A DNA stretch of 64,000 bases from positions 310,001 through 374,000 of the forward strand of contig CAYOLV010000004.1 of assembly GCA_964404895.1 (NCBI GenBank), written 5' to 3'. Origin of the DNA: JBGSUZ01 sp964404895 (GTDB taxonomy: Bacteria; Bacillota; Clostridia; Peptostreptococcales; Acidaminobacteraceae). A program made the translations under genes and the position numbers. The notes below the pieces were generated by a model. It was not told the origin of the DNA and ran no database searches. It saw only the letters and a program-made list of their open reading frames with translations. Shown piece after piece: positions 18,406 through 27,266 of this stretch; the stretch's first letter is position 1, and the number at the start of each line of letters is the position of its first letter.

Positions 18406-20964
18406 CTAGCCTAAAAACTCTACAAACTGAACCATTATTTTTGATTCCTTAGTCAATTGTCCAATAGCATCGTAAAAACGCTTATAAGCATCTTTTTTTG
18501 TTTTGAAATTTGTGCCAGATTTTAAAACTTCTTCTACGTGAAGCAACTCTTCAAAAAACGTTTCCGATTTAAAATAGCTGACACTTCCTCTGATCCCATG
18601 AATTAGTTGAAGAATATCACTTATTTCTTCAGGGTGGAGGTTTGCTGGCAACATTTGATATTTTTCCTCAATGCCTTTGGTAAACAGGTCTAAAACACTT
18701 TTAAGTTCCTCTTTCCCAACGTAGGCAAGTAATTCTTCCAGTTCAGCTGTTCCGATAAATTGATTGGTCTGCAAACCCATCACAGGTACTTTCGGGGTAT
18801 TCAATACAAATAGTTTTCTCATGATTCCCGCCATGTCAGAAGGCTCGACTGGCTTCATTAGAAACGCATCTATGTGAGCGTCAGCACCTTCAATATAGTC
18901 AGCGGAAGTCATAATAATCTTCGCATCCTTTTGAAGAGGCATTTGTCGAATGTGTTCCACCAGTTCCGCACCTGACATATCAGGTAAATGGTAATCTGAA
19001 ATGACGCATTGGTATGAAATGGTTTCCATTTTTTCCAATGCATCTTTCCCATTATAAGCACTTTCAATATTTACATCAAGAAAATTAACTTGTCTTAATA
19101 ATTTCTCCATAAAAATTAGACTCATGGGGTCATCATCAATGCTTAAGACCTGAATGTGCCGTGGAATTCTTTGTGTTATGGGCTCCTCTAAGACTGCTGT
19201 TTGTAGTAGGGGAGGCATCTCCTCAGACATGCTGGCTTGAATCGCCGAGAAGTCCACAGAATCGTCGTTGTACAGTTCTAGGGTTAGAATCACCTTCGTC
19301 CCTTTATGAGGCTCAGACTCCACTTCAATGGTACCAGACATGGCTTCGACGATCATTCTGCAAATGGATAAACCTAGTCCAGTTCCCGAATACTCTCCAG
19401 TATGATCCGAGGTATAAAATCGCTTGAAAATCTGCTCAATCGCTTCCGGTTTCATTCCAATGCCCGTATCTTCTACAATGATGGTCACTAAAGACTGGTT
19501 GTCCATTTTTTCATCTGTAACGCTCAGACGAACTTCTCCGTTATGGGTATATTTAATGCTGTTGCTGACCAAGTTATTGATGATCTGCCCAATTCTATAG
19601 GAATCTCCTACGAATCTTCTTTTTTTAAGTTGGGCTAAATCTAATGTGATCAGAATTGCTTTTTCGACTGCGAGTGGTTCAAATAACTTAATCGAGGTTT
19701 CTAGAACTTCAACTAAATCAAATTGAGTACTGTAGAATTTCAATTTTCCCGTATCCAGTCTTGAATAGTCCAACAAATCAAAGACCAGTCGATTTAAGTT
19801 GTTGACGTTCAACTTTAAAAATTGAATTTGCTTTTTCAAAGATTCATCTTCAATACGCCACATTAATGCGTTTACATTTTGAAGAATGCCTGCAATGGGC
19901 GTTTTTATTTCATGGCTGATCATAGCCAACACTTCAGATTTCTCTAATATTTTCTGTTCCATTTCCAATTGTTGATTGAGTAAATTTTGCTCTGCATGTA
20001 TTTTATCCGTCACATCGTGAATAATAGAGCAGAGTACTTTTCTGCCTTCCATCACAACGGGGCCTGTATATACCTCAACATCTCTAATCATGCCATTTGC
20101 CAGTCGATGCTTGAATAAAAAATAATTCCGTTTATTGTCTACTGCATCTTTCATGACTTGCTCCACATCTGCAGCTGGCAAGGTATTGATCTCCATAATT
20201 TTTACAGGTTTTTCCTTAAATCTGTACCCGTAGTAATTCATTGCAGATTCATTTGCATCCAAAACCCAGCCATTTTCTGGGTCGACTAGCATCATGACGC
20301 ATCTGTTATTTTGGTATAACCCTTGGTACAGCTCTCTTTTCTCTGTATTCTTTTCTTCAATCGTCTGAAATACTCTCAAAAATCTATTTTCTAAATCCTT
20401 TAACAAAAATTCCTCGGTGAGCATTAAAACGATGAAAACAATTAAGGGTATCAAAATACTTACTGCGAACTGGATACGGCTTTCCATAATCCAATCTTTT
20501 GCCACCAGAGCCATCACCGAATCACCTTTACTGATGATCATAATTTCAGTACCCTCTGGCATACGCTTCGTGGTAATCAAATTATCGCTAATAACCCTAT
20601 CACTCAACAAAATATCTTTGTTATTATCCATGCCTTTGTAGAGATAAACTCTTTTGGGGTTAGAAACAAAAAAAGCTTTATTTTCTTTATCGATAACTAA
20701 AATACTGTCCACCAGTTTGAGTCTAGCCGTATTGTACTTGCCATAAAATGCAGCAGGATCTTCCACTTTGTATGAAACAGCCTCCAAATCCTGTTCGATT
20801 AAAACCAACAATTCTTCGTGTAAATTATAAACATACTCATTGGTGTTTTTTACGTGGGCAAAATAGGACAATATAAACATGAGAACGGACAAACCTACAA
20901 AAACGAGAATCACTCGATAAAATCCTTTGAAGAATCGTCTTATAAACCCAAGATCAAGTTCCAT
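18406..20964 (-). CDS. Membrane hybrid sensor kinase with receiver and Hpt domains
   Basis: 852 residues: TM1 about 13-36, an extracytoplasmic loop of about 140 residues, TM2 about 178-202, a PAS domain (about 220-330), HisKA with H351 (AMISHEIKTPIAG), HATPase (VEDTGIGM, YSGTGLGLSI), a receiver domain with CVISDYHLPD, and a C-terminal Hpt domain with the histidine in IQLIHGIRGSVSY. It therefore holds all parts of a His-Asp-His relay and can pass phosphate to a separate receiver. ATG 20964 follows AAAGGAGAG; the frame is open 23 codons further without a site. It is the first gene of the cluster and presumably reads an external signal. Confidence 0.9.
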   Translation of the reverse strand: MELDLGFIRRFFKGFYRVILVFVGLSVLMFILSYFAHVKNTNEYVYNLHEELLVLIEQDLEAVSYKVEDPAAFYGKYNTARLKLVDSILVIDKENKAFFVSNPKRVYLYKGMDNNKDILLSDRVISDNLITTKRMPEGTEIMIISKGDSVMALVAKDWIMESRIQFAVSILIPLIVFIVLMLTEEFLLKDLENRFLRVFQTIEEKNTEKRELYQGLYQNNRCVMMLVDPENGWVLDANESAMNYYGYRFKEKPVKIMEINTLPAADVEQVMKDAVDNKRNYFLFKHRLANGMIRDVEVYTGPVVMEGRKVLCSIIHDVTDKIHAEQNLLNQQLEMEQKILEKSEVLAMISHEIKTPIAGILQNVNALMWRIEDESLKKQIQFLKLNVNNLNRLVFDLLDYSRLDTGKLKFYSTQFDLVEVLETSIKLFEPLAVEKAILITLDLAQLKKRRFVGDSYRIGQIINNLVSNSIKYTHNGEVRLSVTDEKMDNQSLVTIIVEDTGIGMKPEAIEQIFKRFYTSDHTGEYSGTGLGLSICRMIVEAMSGTIEVESEPHKGTKVILTLELYNDDSVDFSAIQASMSEEMPPLLQTAVLEEPITQRIPRHIQVLSIDDDPMSLIFMEKLLRQVNFLDVNIESAYNGKDALEKMETISYQCVISDYHLPDMSGAELVEHIRQMPLQKDAKIIMTSADYIEGADAHIDAFLMKPVEPSDMAGIMRKLFVLNTPKVPVMGLQTNQFIGTAELEELLAYVGKEELKSVLDLFTKGIEEKYQMLPANLHPEEISDILQLIHGIRGSVSYFKSETFFEELLHVEEVLKSGTNFKTKKDAYKRFYDAIGQLTKESKIMVQFVEFLG

Positions 20965-21156
20965 GTAGGACTCTCCTTTCTTACTGAAGCCATTATTTGT
21001 CCTGATGTTCTTTCCCTTAAATTGGAATTTCAAAGATATTTATACCCATTTCTGTCTCTTTTAACAGTGGCAACCTCCTTAGGTATTGACCTTTTATTAG
21101 ATAGGATATGGAAGTTCGAGGCACTCCTCTCAATAGACCACGGCCTGGGAACTGGC

Positions 21157-21194
21157 AATAAAAAAGCACATCTCTGGTTAGGGATGTGCTTTAA
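21157..21194 (-). terminator. Intrinsic terminator after pepF-like gene
   Basis: On the minus strand a 10-bp stem (AAAGCACATC / GATGTGCTTT) is followed by a run of T. It begins within 10 bases of the peptidase stop codon. The remaining 190 bases before the hybrid kinase gene hold that gene's promoter region; a TATAAA is present but I find no convincing -35 or sigma-D motif. Confidence 0.85.
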
Positions 21195-21201
21195 AGTGTC
21201 T

Positions 21202-23088
21202 TTAATTAAGTCCAATTTCCAATTCTGTCAATAACTCGTCTAATTTTTGGTAACAAGCCTCCAAGGCTTTTCCATCTTTCAAAACCACATTTAATTTTTC
21301 CAGTTCTTCCATAGTGGAAAGGCTGTTCCCAGACTTTAAAAAAGCTTCATAGGCTGGCGCCATCTTCTCGGGGTCATTTTGAAGTTGAACTGCTATAGAA
21401 TAACCAGAAGACAATCCTGTAGCATACTTATACATGTAAAAATTCCAGTATAAGTGATCCAGTCCCGTCCAGCCATAACCATCCAAATCTGATACCTCAT
21501 AATTTTTTCCATAATACTTGGCATTTAAGCCCGACCAAGTCTTTTTAAAGAAATCAGCATCTAAATCCATACCTTCGGCTTGAGCTTCGTGGACAATCTT
21601 TTCAAACTCTGAAGCTTTCATCTGTTCAAAGATAGTGCCCACAATCAGGTTCACATATTCAATTAATATCTCTTTTCGAGCTTCACCCGTCTGGGTCTTT
21701 AATTGATTTTCAAGAAACAGAACTTCATTGGTGGTCGAGGCAATTTCAGCTTTAAAAATGCTATTTTCATAGCTGGTGAAGAGTTGATTTTGTGCAGAAA
21801 ACTGACTATGAACCGCGTGCCCCATTTCATGTGCCAAAGTCAGAGCACTGTTGTAGTCCTCTTCGTAGTTGATTAAAACATAAGGATGACTGAGATAGGC
21901 CCCCCAAGTGTAAGCACCTGTATATTTTCCATCTCTCGGATAAACATCTACCCATCGTTTGCTGATTGCCTCGTCATAAACTTTCAGATAGTCTTCCCCT
22001 AAAGGCTGAAAGGCTTCTCTGGCTGATTTGACAGCGTCATCATAAGCAATAGTGTTTTTGTTTTTAACTAAACTTATTTGTTCGTCGTGGTACTGAACAG
22101 GTCTTTCCATTCCCAGCATTTTCTGCTTAATGGCAATCCAGCGGTGATAAAGTGACAGATGTTCCTGGGTGACTTTTTCAAAAGCATTATAATCTTTTAG
22201 CGTAATTCCGTCTTGGTCTAATACCATTTCCAAGTCACTGTCATAAGTATAGGCTTTCGCTATTAAATTATCGTATTTGATTTTGCCTTCCAAATTGGAA
22301 GCCAAGACTTCAACCGCATCTATTTGTTTTTGCATGCTGGCCTTTGTCGCTTCAAAACGCTTGTCGTCATCTTTTGAGTAATAATTGTTGTAGGCGATCG
22401 GTTTCAAACTGACCTCATAACGATTCCAAAAGGCTTGATAGGTATTTTCATATCCTAAGTCAAGCTCGTTAAGGAGTCCCATGAGTCGGTCTTCAGACTC
22501 GCTTAAAATAGACTCCCGATCATAAATAATCTCTTCCAACATACTTTCATAACCCTTTGTTTCTTTGAAAGTCAAATAAGTGACCAGTTTATCATCGGAT
22601 AATTTTGAAAGTTCCGGCTTAAAGAAGGCACTTCCCTCGGTTATTTCTACATCTAATTGTTCCACGTCCGCTAAAAAATCTGTGACATTGCCATCGGTCA
22701 TATGAATATCTTTGTTGAGGTTGGCATATATTCTCAATTTTTCTTCTCTGGTCATCAAATCGCTATAGCGATTCATGGCTTCTTTAAAACTCTCAGAATT
22801 TTTCAGTTTCCCCTCACAAGCGGCAAAGAGAGCTAATTCCTTTCTCAGTGCTTCCAGTTCCACTTTTGCCTGATCCAAATCCTTGTACATCGTTGTTAAA
22901 TCCCAAGTAAAACGAGTCTCTACCTCATTGGCAAAATCTCGAGGTTCGTTAGGTGAAGCCGTGTCATTGCTGCCTCGTTCAATCCAAAATAATGTGCCAT
23001 AGACAATCCCTGTCAAGCACACTAAAATAGCTGCCACTACACACCAATAGATTAGGATTCTTTTTCTTTTTTTATTAAAGTCTTCCAT
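21202..23088 (-). CDS. Membrane-anchored M3 family oligoendopeptidase (PepF-like)
   Basis: 628 residues. Most of it is an M3B oligoendopeptidase F: the zinc site HEMGH (near residue 419, in LTLAHEMGHAVHSQF), a downstream glutamate helix (SIFKAEIASTTNEVLF) and the conserved GLDHLYWNFYMYKYATG segment. M3B enzymes cut short peptides. Unlike the usual cytosolic PepF it begins with KKRKR followed by a hydrophobic helix (about residues 12-35), a signal anchor that would place the catalytic domain outside the membrane. ATG 23088 is five bases after GGAGG. No partner gene is evident; it has its own terminator. Confidence 0.87.
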   Translation of the reverse strand: MEDFNKKRKRILIYWCVVAAILVCLTGIVYGTLFWIERGSNDTASPNEPRDFANEVETRFTWDLTTMYKDLDQAKVELEALRKELALFAACEGKLKNSESFKEAMNRYSDLMTREEKLRIYANLNKDIHMTDGNVTDFLADVEQLDVEITEGSAFFKPELSKLSDDKLVTYLTFKETKGYESMLEEIIYDRESILSESEDRLMGLLNELDLGYENTYQAFWNRYEVSLKPIAYNNYYSKDDDKRFEATKASMQKQIDAVEVLASNLEGKIKYDNLIAKAYTYDSDLEMVLDQDGITLKDYNAFEKVTQEHLSLYHRWIAIKQKMLGMERPVQYHDEQISLVKNKNTIAYDDAVKSAREAFQPLGEDYLKVYDEAISKRWVDVYPRDGKYTGAYTWGAYLSHPYVLINYEEDYNSALTLAHEMGHAVHSQFSAQNQLFTSYENSIFKAEIASTTNEVLFLENQLKTQTGEARKEILIEYVNLIVGTIFEQMKASEFEKIVHEAQAEGMDLDADFFKKTWSGLNAKYYGKNYEVSDLDGYGWTGLDHLYWNFYMYKYATGLSSGYSIAVQLQNDPEKMAPAYEAFLKSGNSLSTMEELEKLNVVLKDGKALEACYQKLDELLTELEIGLN

Positions 23089-23259
23089 GTAGCCTCCATT
23101 GATAACGCTTATTTGTACCACTTTGCTAACGGTTACTTATTAAGTATATATTCAAATAAAACGCTAAATACGGAAACATTACAAGAGTCGTTAGAAAATT
23201 TAATCTTTTTTTAACCTTTTAGATACAGAGACGTCACAGGAATCTATTATGATAGTAGT

Positions 23260-23447
23260 GTGAGTAATAAAAGTGAGTAAAAGAACATTGACGTCCCCAA
23301 CGCAATGGGTAGTAAATTAATCCCCCTTAATTTATTACAAATAATTCTTTAATCCAGTAGAAAGTCCCTCGGTACAACGAACCTTTGGTTCTTAACCAGG
23401 TACTAACAAGGCTTATGCAACCCCTGCATAAGCCTTTTCTCTTTTTT
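23260..23447 (+). ncRNA. Candidate small RNA with C-rich loops
   Basis: This fills the 389-base gap between the peptidase gene and the next minus-strand gene, and no ORF explains it. Reading plus strand: hairpin 1 at 23286-23307 (CATTG-CGT / ACG-CAATG, loop CCCCA), hairpin 2 at 23309-23338 (12 bp including one G-U, loop TCCCCC), a single-stranded TCCCTC at 23365-23370, hairpin 3 at 23379-23391 (GAACC TTT GGTTC) enclosed by pairing GTAC arms, and an intrinsic terminator at 23408-23447 whose loop is again ACCCC. TATTAT/TATGAT around 23250 could be a -10, with no good -35, so the 5' end is uncertain by tens of bases. The pattern resembles sRNAs that use C-rich loops to bind ribosome sites (Rsa RNAs of Staphylococcus, 6C RNA of actinobacteria), but the sequence is not one I recognise. 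Confidence 0.6.
23408..23447 (+). terminator. Strong plus-strand intrinsic terminator
   Basis: A perfect 12-bp stem AAGGCTTATGCA / TGCATAAGCCTT with loop ACCCC is followed on the plus strand by TTCTCTTTTTT. On the minus strand no U-run follows, so it terminates plus-strand transcription, although no plus-strand protein gene lies upstream. Confidence 0.8.
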
Positions 23448-23477
23448 GATGCAGCTGCCCGCCTCGCTTCGGTTCAC

Positions 23478-23858
23478 TTAGTGAAAAAGCCCTGCACCGT
23501 AAAACATTCTGATTATAATCATCAAGAGCACCACAATTCCCAATACCAAGAACATTTTATAAGTGCGCCCTTTAAATTTATGGGGTTTAAATCGATTATA
23601 GGACTCCCAGCGTTCGTTCATCTGAATTTCGGTAGGATATTCAAATTGGCCTTCCTTATACGCCTGAACTGCAGTTATGGCTATTTCTTCGTAGATCCAA
23701 GGTACTCTTAAAATCCAATCGTTCCCTATTCTTTCCATTCTCGCAGAAATATTTAATTTATAAAACGCCAACTCAAGAGCCTTGCTGCTCTCACTATCTT
23801 CTGAGCGCCAAACTTCGATCCATGAATAATAGCGTCTTGTTTTATTTGCAATTGACAT
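23478..23858 (-). CDS. Small membrane-anchored protein of unknown function
   Basis: 126 residues: a soluble N-terminal domain of about 95 residues (starts YYSWIEVWRSEDSESSKALE, contains WILRVPWIYEEIA) and a C-terminal hydrophobic helix (about 102-120). The soluble part looks somewhat like small DUF2007-type domains, but I do not recognise it with confidence. It has a clear AGGAGG site 6 bases from ATG 23858 and appears to be single-gene, after the terminator of the spe operon. A TATAAA at about 23910 could be part of its promoter. Confidence 0.65.
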   Translation of the reverse strand: MSIANKTRRYYSWIEVWRSEDSESSKALELAFYKLNISARMERIGNDWILRVPWIYEEIAITAVQAYKEGQFEYPTEIQMNERWESYNRFKPHKFKGRTYKMFLVLGIVVLLMIIIRMFYGAGLFH

Positions 23859-23948
23859 ATGAACCTCCTATACTTCCGTAGGGATCTTTGCAATCACTTT
23901 CTTCCTATTAAAACTTTATAAATCAAAACTCGGTTTTGGTTTATTCGT

Positions 23949-23979
23949 AAAAAAAAAAGAGTGATAATCTCACTCTTTT
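23949..23979 (-). terminator. Intrinsic terminator of the spe operon
   Basis: Perfect 10-bp stem (AAAAGAGTGA / TCACTCTTTT) with loop of five; on the minus strand the 3' arm runs into ten T. It lies 55 bases after the speA stop. Confidence 0.88.
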
Positions 23980-24033
23980 ATCGGCATATTTGTAACATTC
24001 ATTTAACTGCTTACACTATGACTTTCTAACAGC

Positions 24034-25479
24034 TTACACAATTACTTTGATATATTCAAGGTTTTCATCTTCCAAATCTGTCAGCAGCGTATTTTGCTCT
24101 TTCAAAAATTCGATGTAGGAAACCATATCTTCTGTAATCAGTTCACCAGGTGTGACGATTGGAATTCCAGGAGGATAAGCCATCATAGACTCTCCGCTGA
24201 CTCTTCCGACAGCTTCTTTTAAAGATACGCTGACCTTGTCCTTATAGAATGCGTCTCTAGGCGACATGGCGATCGTAGGACAGTCCATAGGCACGTGTAC
24301 ATAAGTCAGCTTCTCTTGATGACCAAAACGCTTGCTGAGGTCTTTGAAGGCCTCTACGAGGGCATCAATATGTTCTTTGGTATCGCCTAAACTCATAATA
24401 GCTAAAACGTTGTTAGCGTCACCCAGTTCAAGCTGTATGTTGTATTCATCTCTCATCATGTCATAAACTTCAAAACCTGTAAGTCCAAGACCTGTCACAT
24501 TGACTGTCAGCTTTGTCTCATCGAAAAGATGGACGCCGGGAGTGCCTTCAAGTTCACGGGCAAATGCGTAAAGTCCGTGGGTGTTGTTGATCACTTCTCT
24601 GGCGTATCTTGAAAGCTCAAGGACGTGGCTGAGAATCTTCTGACCGTTCAGTGCCAAATTCTTTCTGGCGATGTCCAGGCTGGTCATCAGCAAATAAGAA
24701 GCGCTGGTAGTCTGTGTCAGGTTGATGATGGTTCTCACATACTTTTTATTCACATAGCCTTTATTCATTAATAGGACGGAACTCTGCGTCAAGGATCCCC
24801 CCGTTTTATGAATGCTGGCTGCAACAAGGTCTGCTCCAAGAGATGAAGCTGATGGCGGCAGTTCATCGTGGAAGTGGAAGTGAGCGCCGTGGGCCTCATC
24901 TACCAATACGACCATGTTGTAAGAATGGGCTAAATCTATAATTGCCTTTAAATCTGATGTGGCACCGTAGTATGTTGGGTTGATCACAAAGACCGCTTTA
25001 GCATCTAAATTGGCTTCGATAGCGGCTTTTACAGCTTCTACCGTTACACCCATAGCAATGCCAAGCTTGTCATCGATTTCAGGTTGAACATAGACAGGAA
25101 CCACGCCTGACAAAATCATGCCGTTTGTAGCAGATTTATGGGCATTTCTTGGAAGAATGATTTTATCTCCCGGTTGACAAACGCTCATAATCATCGCTTG
25201 AACACTAGAGCTTGTGCCGTTGACCATGAAGAATCCATAGTCCGCGCCGTAAGCATCTGCAAGAAGCTCTTCAGCCTCTTTGATCACCGATGTGGGATGG
25301 GACAAGTTATCTAAACATTTCATAGAATTGACGTCTAATTGCAGCATTTTTTCCCCAAAAAATGCGCTCATCTCCTTCAATCCTTCTCCGTGTTTATGAC
25401 CTGGCACGTCAAAAGGTATAACGTCTCGGTTATGATAATCTATTAATGCATCGAATAATGGTGTGTAATTCTGATCCAT
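24034..25479 (-). CDS. speA: Orn/Lys/Arg decarboxylase, probably arginine decarboxylase
   Basis: 481 residues of the PLP-dependent fold-I Orn/Lys/Arg decarboxylase family in its short Bacillus SpeA/YaaO-type form, lacking the N-terminal wing domain. Seen: DVPGHKHG at the N terminus, VDEAHGAH for the cofactor aspartate, K225 in SIHKTGGSLTQSS as Schiff-base lysine, and the C-terminal PPGIPIVTPGE motif. The neighbouring agmatinase gene argues for arginine to agmatine plus CO2. It is last in speD-speE-speB-speA. Its ribosome site contains seven consecutive G, an outlier even here. Substrate is inferred from context. Confidence 0.88.
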   Translation of the reverse strand: MDQNYTPLFDALIDYHNRDVIPFDVPGHKHGEGLKEMSAFFGEKMLQLDVNSMKCLDNLSHPTSVIKEAEELLADAYGADYGFFMVNGTSSSVQAMIMSVCQPGDKIILPRNAHKSATNGMILSGVVPVYVQPEIDDKLGIAMGVTVEAVKAAIEANLDAKAVFVINPTYYGATSDLKAIIDLAHSYNMVVLVDEAHGAHFHFHDELPPSASSLGADLVAASIHKTGGSLTQSSVLLMNKGYVNKKYVRTIINLTQTTSASYLLMTSLDIARKNLALNGQKILSHVLELSRYAREVINNTHGLYAFARELEGTPGVHLFDETKLTVNVTGLGLTGFEVYDMMRDEYNIQLELGDANNVLAIMSLGDTKEHIDALVEAFKDLSKRFGHQEKLTYVHVPMDCPTIAMSPRDAFYKDKVSVSLKEAVGRVSGESMMAYPPGIPIVTPGELITEDMVSYIEFLKEQNTLLTDLEDENLEYIKVIV

Positions 25480-25530
25480 CCTTGCCCCCCCTTTATATGA
25501 TCCGTTTTTGAGTCTATATCAGTGCCATTG

Positions 25531-26367
25531 CTATTTACATAATAGAAGGGCGACTTCTCTAATGACTTTACATGCGACAGCAGTAGATACGCCGCTGTGG
25601 TCGTAGTGTGGTGACAGCTCAACTACATCTGCGCCGATCAAGTTAAGATCTTGCAGCTGAAGGAGTGCCTCCATAAATTCTCTAAAGCTGAGACCACCTG
25701 GTTCAGGTGTGCCTGTTCCTGCAAATACTGAAGGATCTAAAACATCTAAGTCTATGGTTAAGTAGACGGGCTTGCCTTTGATCTTTTCCAATACACTAGA
25801 CAGGGTGTCTGCTTTAAATTTTTCAAGGTGTGTATGGGTTTTCGCCCATTCAAACTCTTGTCTCATGCCTGAACGAATGCCAAACTGATAAATTCGATCA
25901 TCCCCGATAAGGTCCCAAATTCTTTTAATGACAGTGGCATGGCTCATTTTTTCACCCATATAGTCGTCTCTTAAATCTGTATGAGCGTCAAAATGGATGA
26001 CTACCACCTCCGGGTGTTGTTCTACGATACTTTGGAAGACAGGGTATGTCACCAAATGTTCGCCACCAATCATCAATGGTTTCTTGCCGTGTTTGACGAT
26101 ATCTTGTGTAAACTCATAAATATCTTCAAGTACTCTGGTTGTATTGCCAAAAGGCAAATCCATATCCCCTAAATCACAAAGATTGTAATCTTCAAGGTCA
26201 AGGTCTTGGTATGGACTGTAAGTTTCTATGCCAAAGGATTCGTTTCTAGCCGCTTGAGGACCAAAACGGGTTCCTGGTCTAAAAGAGGTGGTTCCGTCGA
26301 AAGGAATTCCAAACAAAACCACTTCCGCCTCTTCAATAGGTTTATCAAAACCAATAAAATTACTCAT
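25531..26367 (-). CDS. speB: Agmatinase
   Basis: 278 residues of the ureohydrolase family. Manganese ligands are in GGEHLVTYPV, HFDAHTDLRDDY and TIDLDVLDPSVFAGTGTPEPGG. It hydrolyses agmatine to putrescine and urea. Its ATG lies 5 bases before the speE stop codon, giving an 8-base overlap, so the two are translated in a coupled way. The context between the decarboxylase and spermidine synthase genes supports agmatinase rather than arginase. Confidence 0.92.
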   Translation of the reverse strand: MSNFIGFDKPIEEAEVVLFGIPFDGTTSFRPGTRFGPQAARNESFGIETYSPYQDLDLEDYNLCDLGDMDLPFGNTTRVLEDIYEFTQDIVKHGKKPLMIGGEHLVTYPVFQSIVEQHPEVVVIHFDAHTDLRDDYMGEKMSHATVIKRIWDLIGDDRIYQFGIRSGMRQEFEWAKTHTHLEKFKADTLSSVLEKIKGKPVYLTIDLDVLDPSVFAGTGTPEPGGLSFREFMEALLQLQDLNLIGADVVELSPHYDHSGVSTAVACKVIREVALLLCK

Positions 26368-27211
26368 TGCCTTCTACCAATTCTTTCACGTAGTTAGGAA
26401 TAGCAAAAGCGCCTTTATGAAGGTCTGTATTGTAGTATCTTGTCTTCATGCCAAGACCGTTCCACCAGTCTGCTTGTTGGTCTTTCACAGGGTCAAGACC
26501 TTTTGAAGCAAAACCGAAGAACCAAAGACCTGATGGATAAATGCCCATGTGGAACATGTAGACTTTTGAAAGTGGGAAGACTTCTTTGTTTTTCCCAACG
26601 GCTCTGAGCATGCCTTTTCTTTGTGTTTCATAGAAAGGACTCTCATTTTGGTTGACCAAAATGCCCTTTTCAGTAAGCGCGTCATAGCAGTCTGTATAGA
26701 AGGCTTTTGTGAAGAGACCTTCACCAGGTCCAATCGGATCTGTTGAATCTACTAAAATTAAGTCATAGTAATTTTTTCTTTGCTTAACGAACTCAATGCC
26801 GTCTTCATAGAAAAGCGTCACTCTTGGATCGTCAAGGGCACAAGCCATAGTCGGTTGGTATTCTCTCGAAACGTCTACGACCATTTTATCGATTTCAACC
26901 ATGTGAATTTCTTCTACATGAGCGTATCTTGCAATTTCTCTGACCGTACCGCCGTCGCCACCGCCAATGACCAAAACTTTCTTGATTTCAGGGTTGACTG
27001 ACATTGGAACGTGAGCAATCATTTCGTGATAAGCGTGCTCTTCTTTTTCGCTGCACATGACGAGGCCGTCTAAAAGAAGCATTTTGCCAAACTCATAAGT
27101 ATCGATCACATCTACTTTTTGGAAGTCGCTTTGACCTGAGAAGAGATGCTCTTTAACTTTTAAACCAAATCGAACATTGTCTGTATGTTCTTCCGTGTAC
27201 CATAATTCCAT
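26360..27211 (-). CDS. speE: Spermidine synthase
   Basis: 283 residues, usual length. Shows the N-terminal LWYTEEHTDNVRFGLKV strand region, the nucleotide-binding loop VIGGGDGGTVREIARY and the catalytic DSTDPIGPGEGLF. It transfers aminopropyl from decarboxylated AdoMet to putrescine. ATG 27211 has GGAGGG 7 bases upstream; a TTG at 27226 is in frame but contains the ribosome site. It lies between speD and speB. Confidence 0.94.
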   Translation of the reverse strand: MELWYTEEHTDNVRFGLKVKEHLFSGQSDFQKVDVIDTYEFGKMLLLDGLVMCSEKEEHAYHEMIAHVPMSVNPEIKKVLVIGGGDGGTVREIARYAHVEEIHMVEIDKMVVDVSREYQPTMACALDDPRVTLFYEDGIEFVKQRKNYYDLILVDSTDPIGPGEGLFTKAFYTDCYDALTEKGILVNQNESPFYETQRKGMLRAVGKNKEVFPLSKVYMFHMGIYPSGLWFFGFASKGLDPVKDQQADWWNGLGMKTRYYNTDLHKGAFAIPNYVKELVEGNE

Positions 27212-27266
27212 TGATCTGCCCTCCAATTTCCATTACTGCTTCACTATTTTTATGAGATTGTTTCGA

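Noticed and set aside
20965..21156. Sigma-D type promoter for the chemosensory cluster
   Set aside because: A TAAA and a TATAAA are present but no CCGATAT at the right spacing.
20854..21234. 126-residue plus-strand frame spanning the hybrid kinase start and terminator
   Set aside because: It runs through the promoter region and the pepF terminator, has no ribosome site and overlaps the real gene.
23260..23447. 6S RNA
   Set aside because: The hairpins are consecutive rather than one long rod with a central bubble, and the 5' and 3' ends do not pair.
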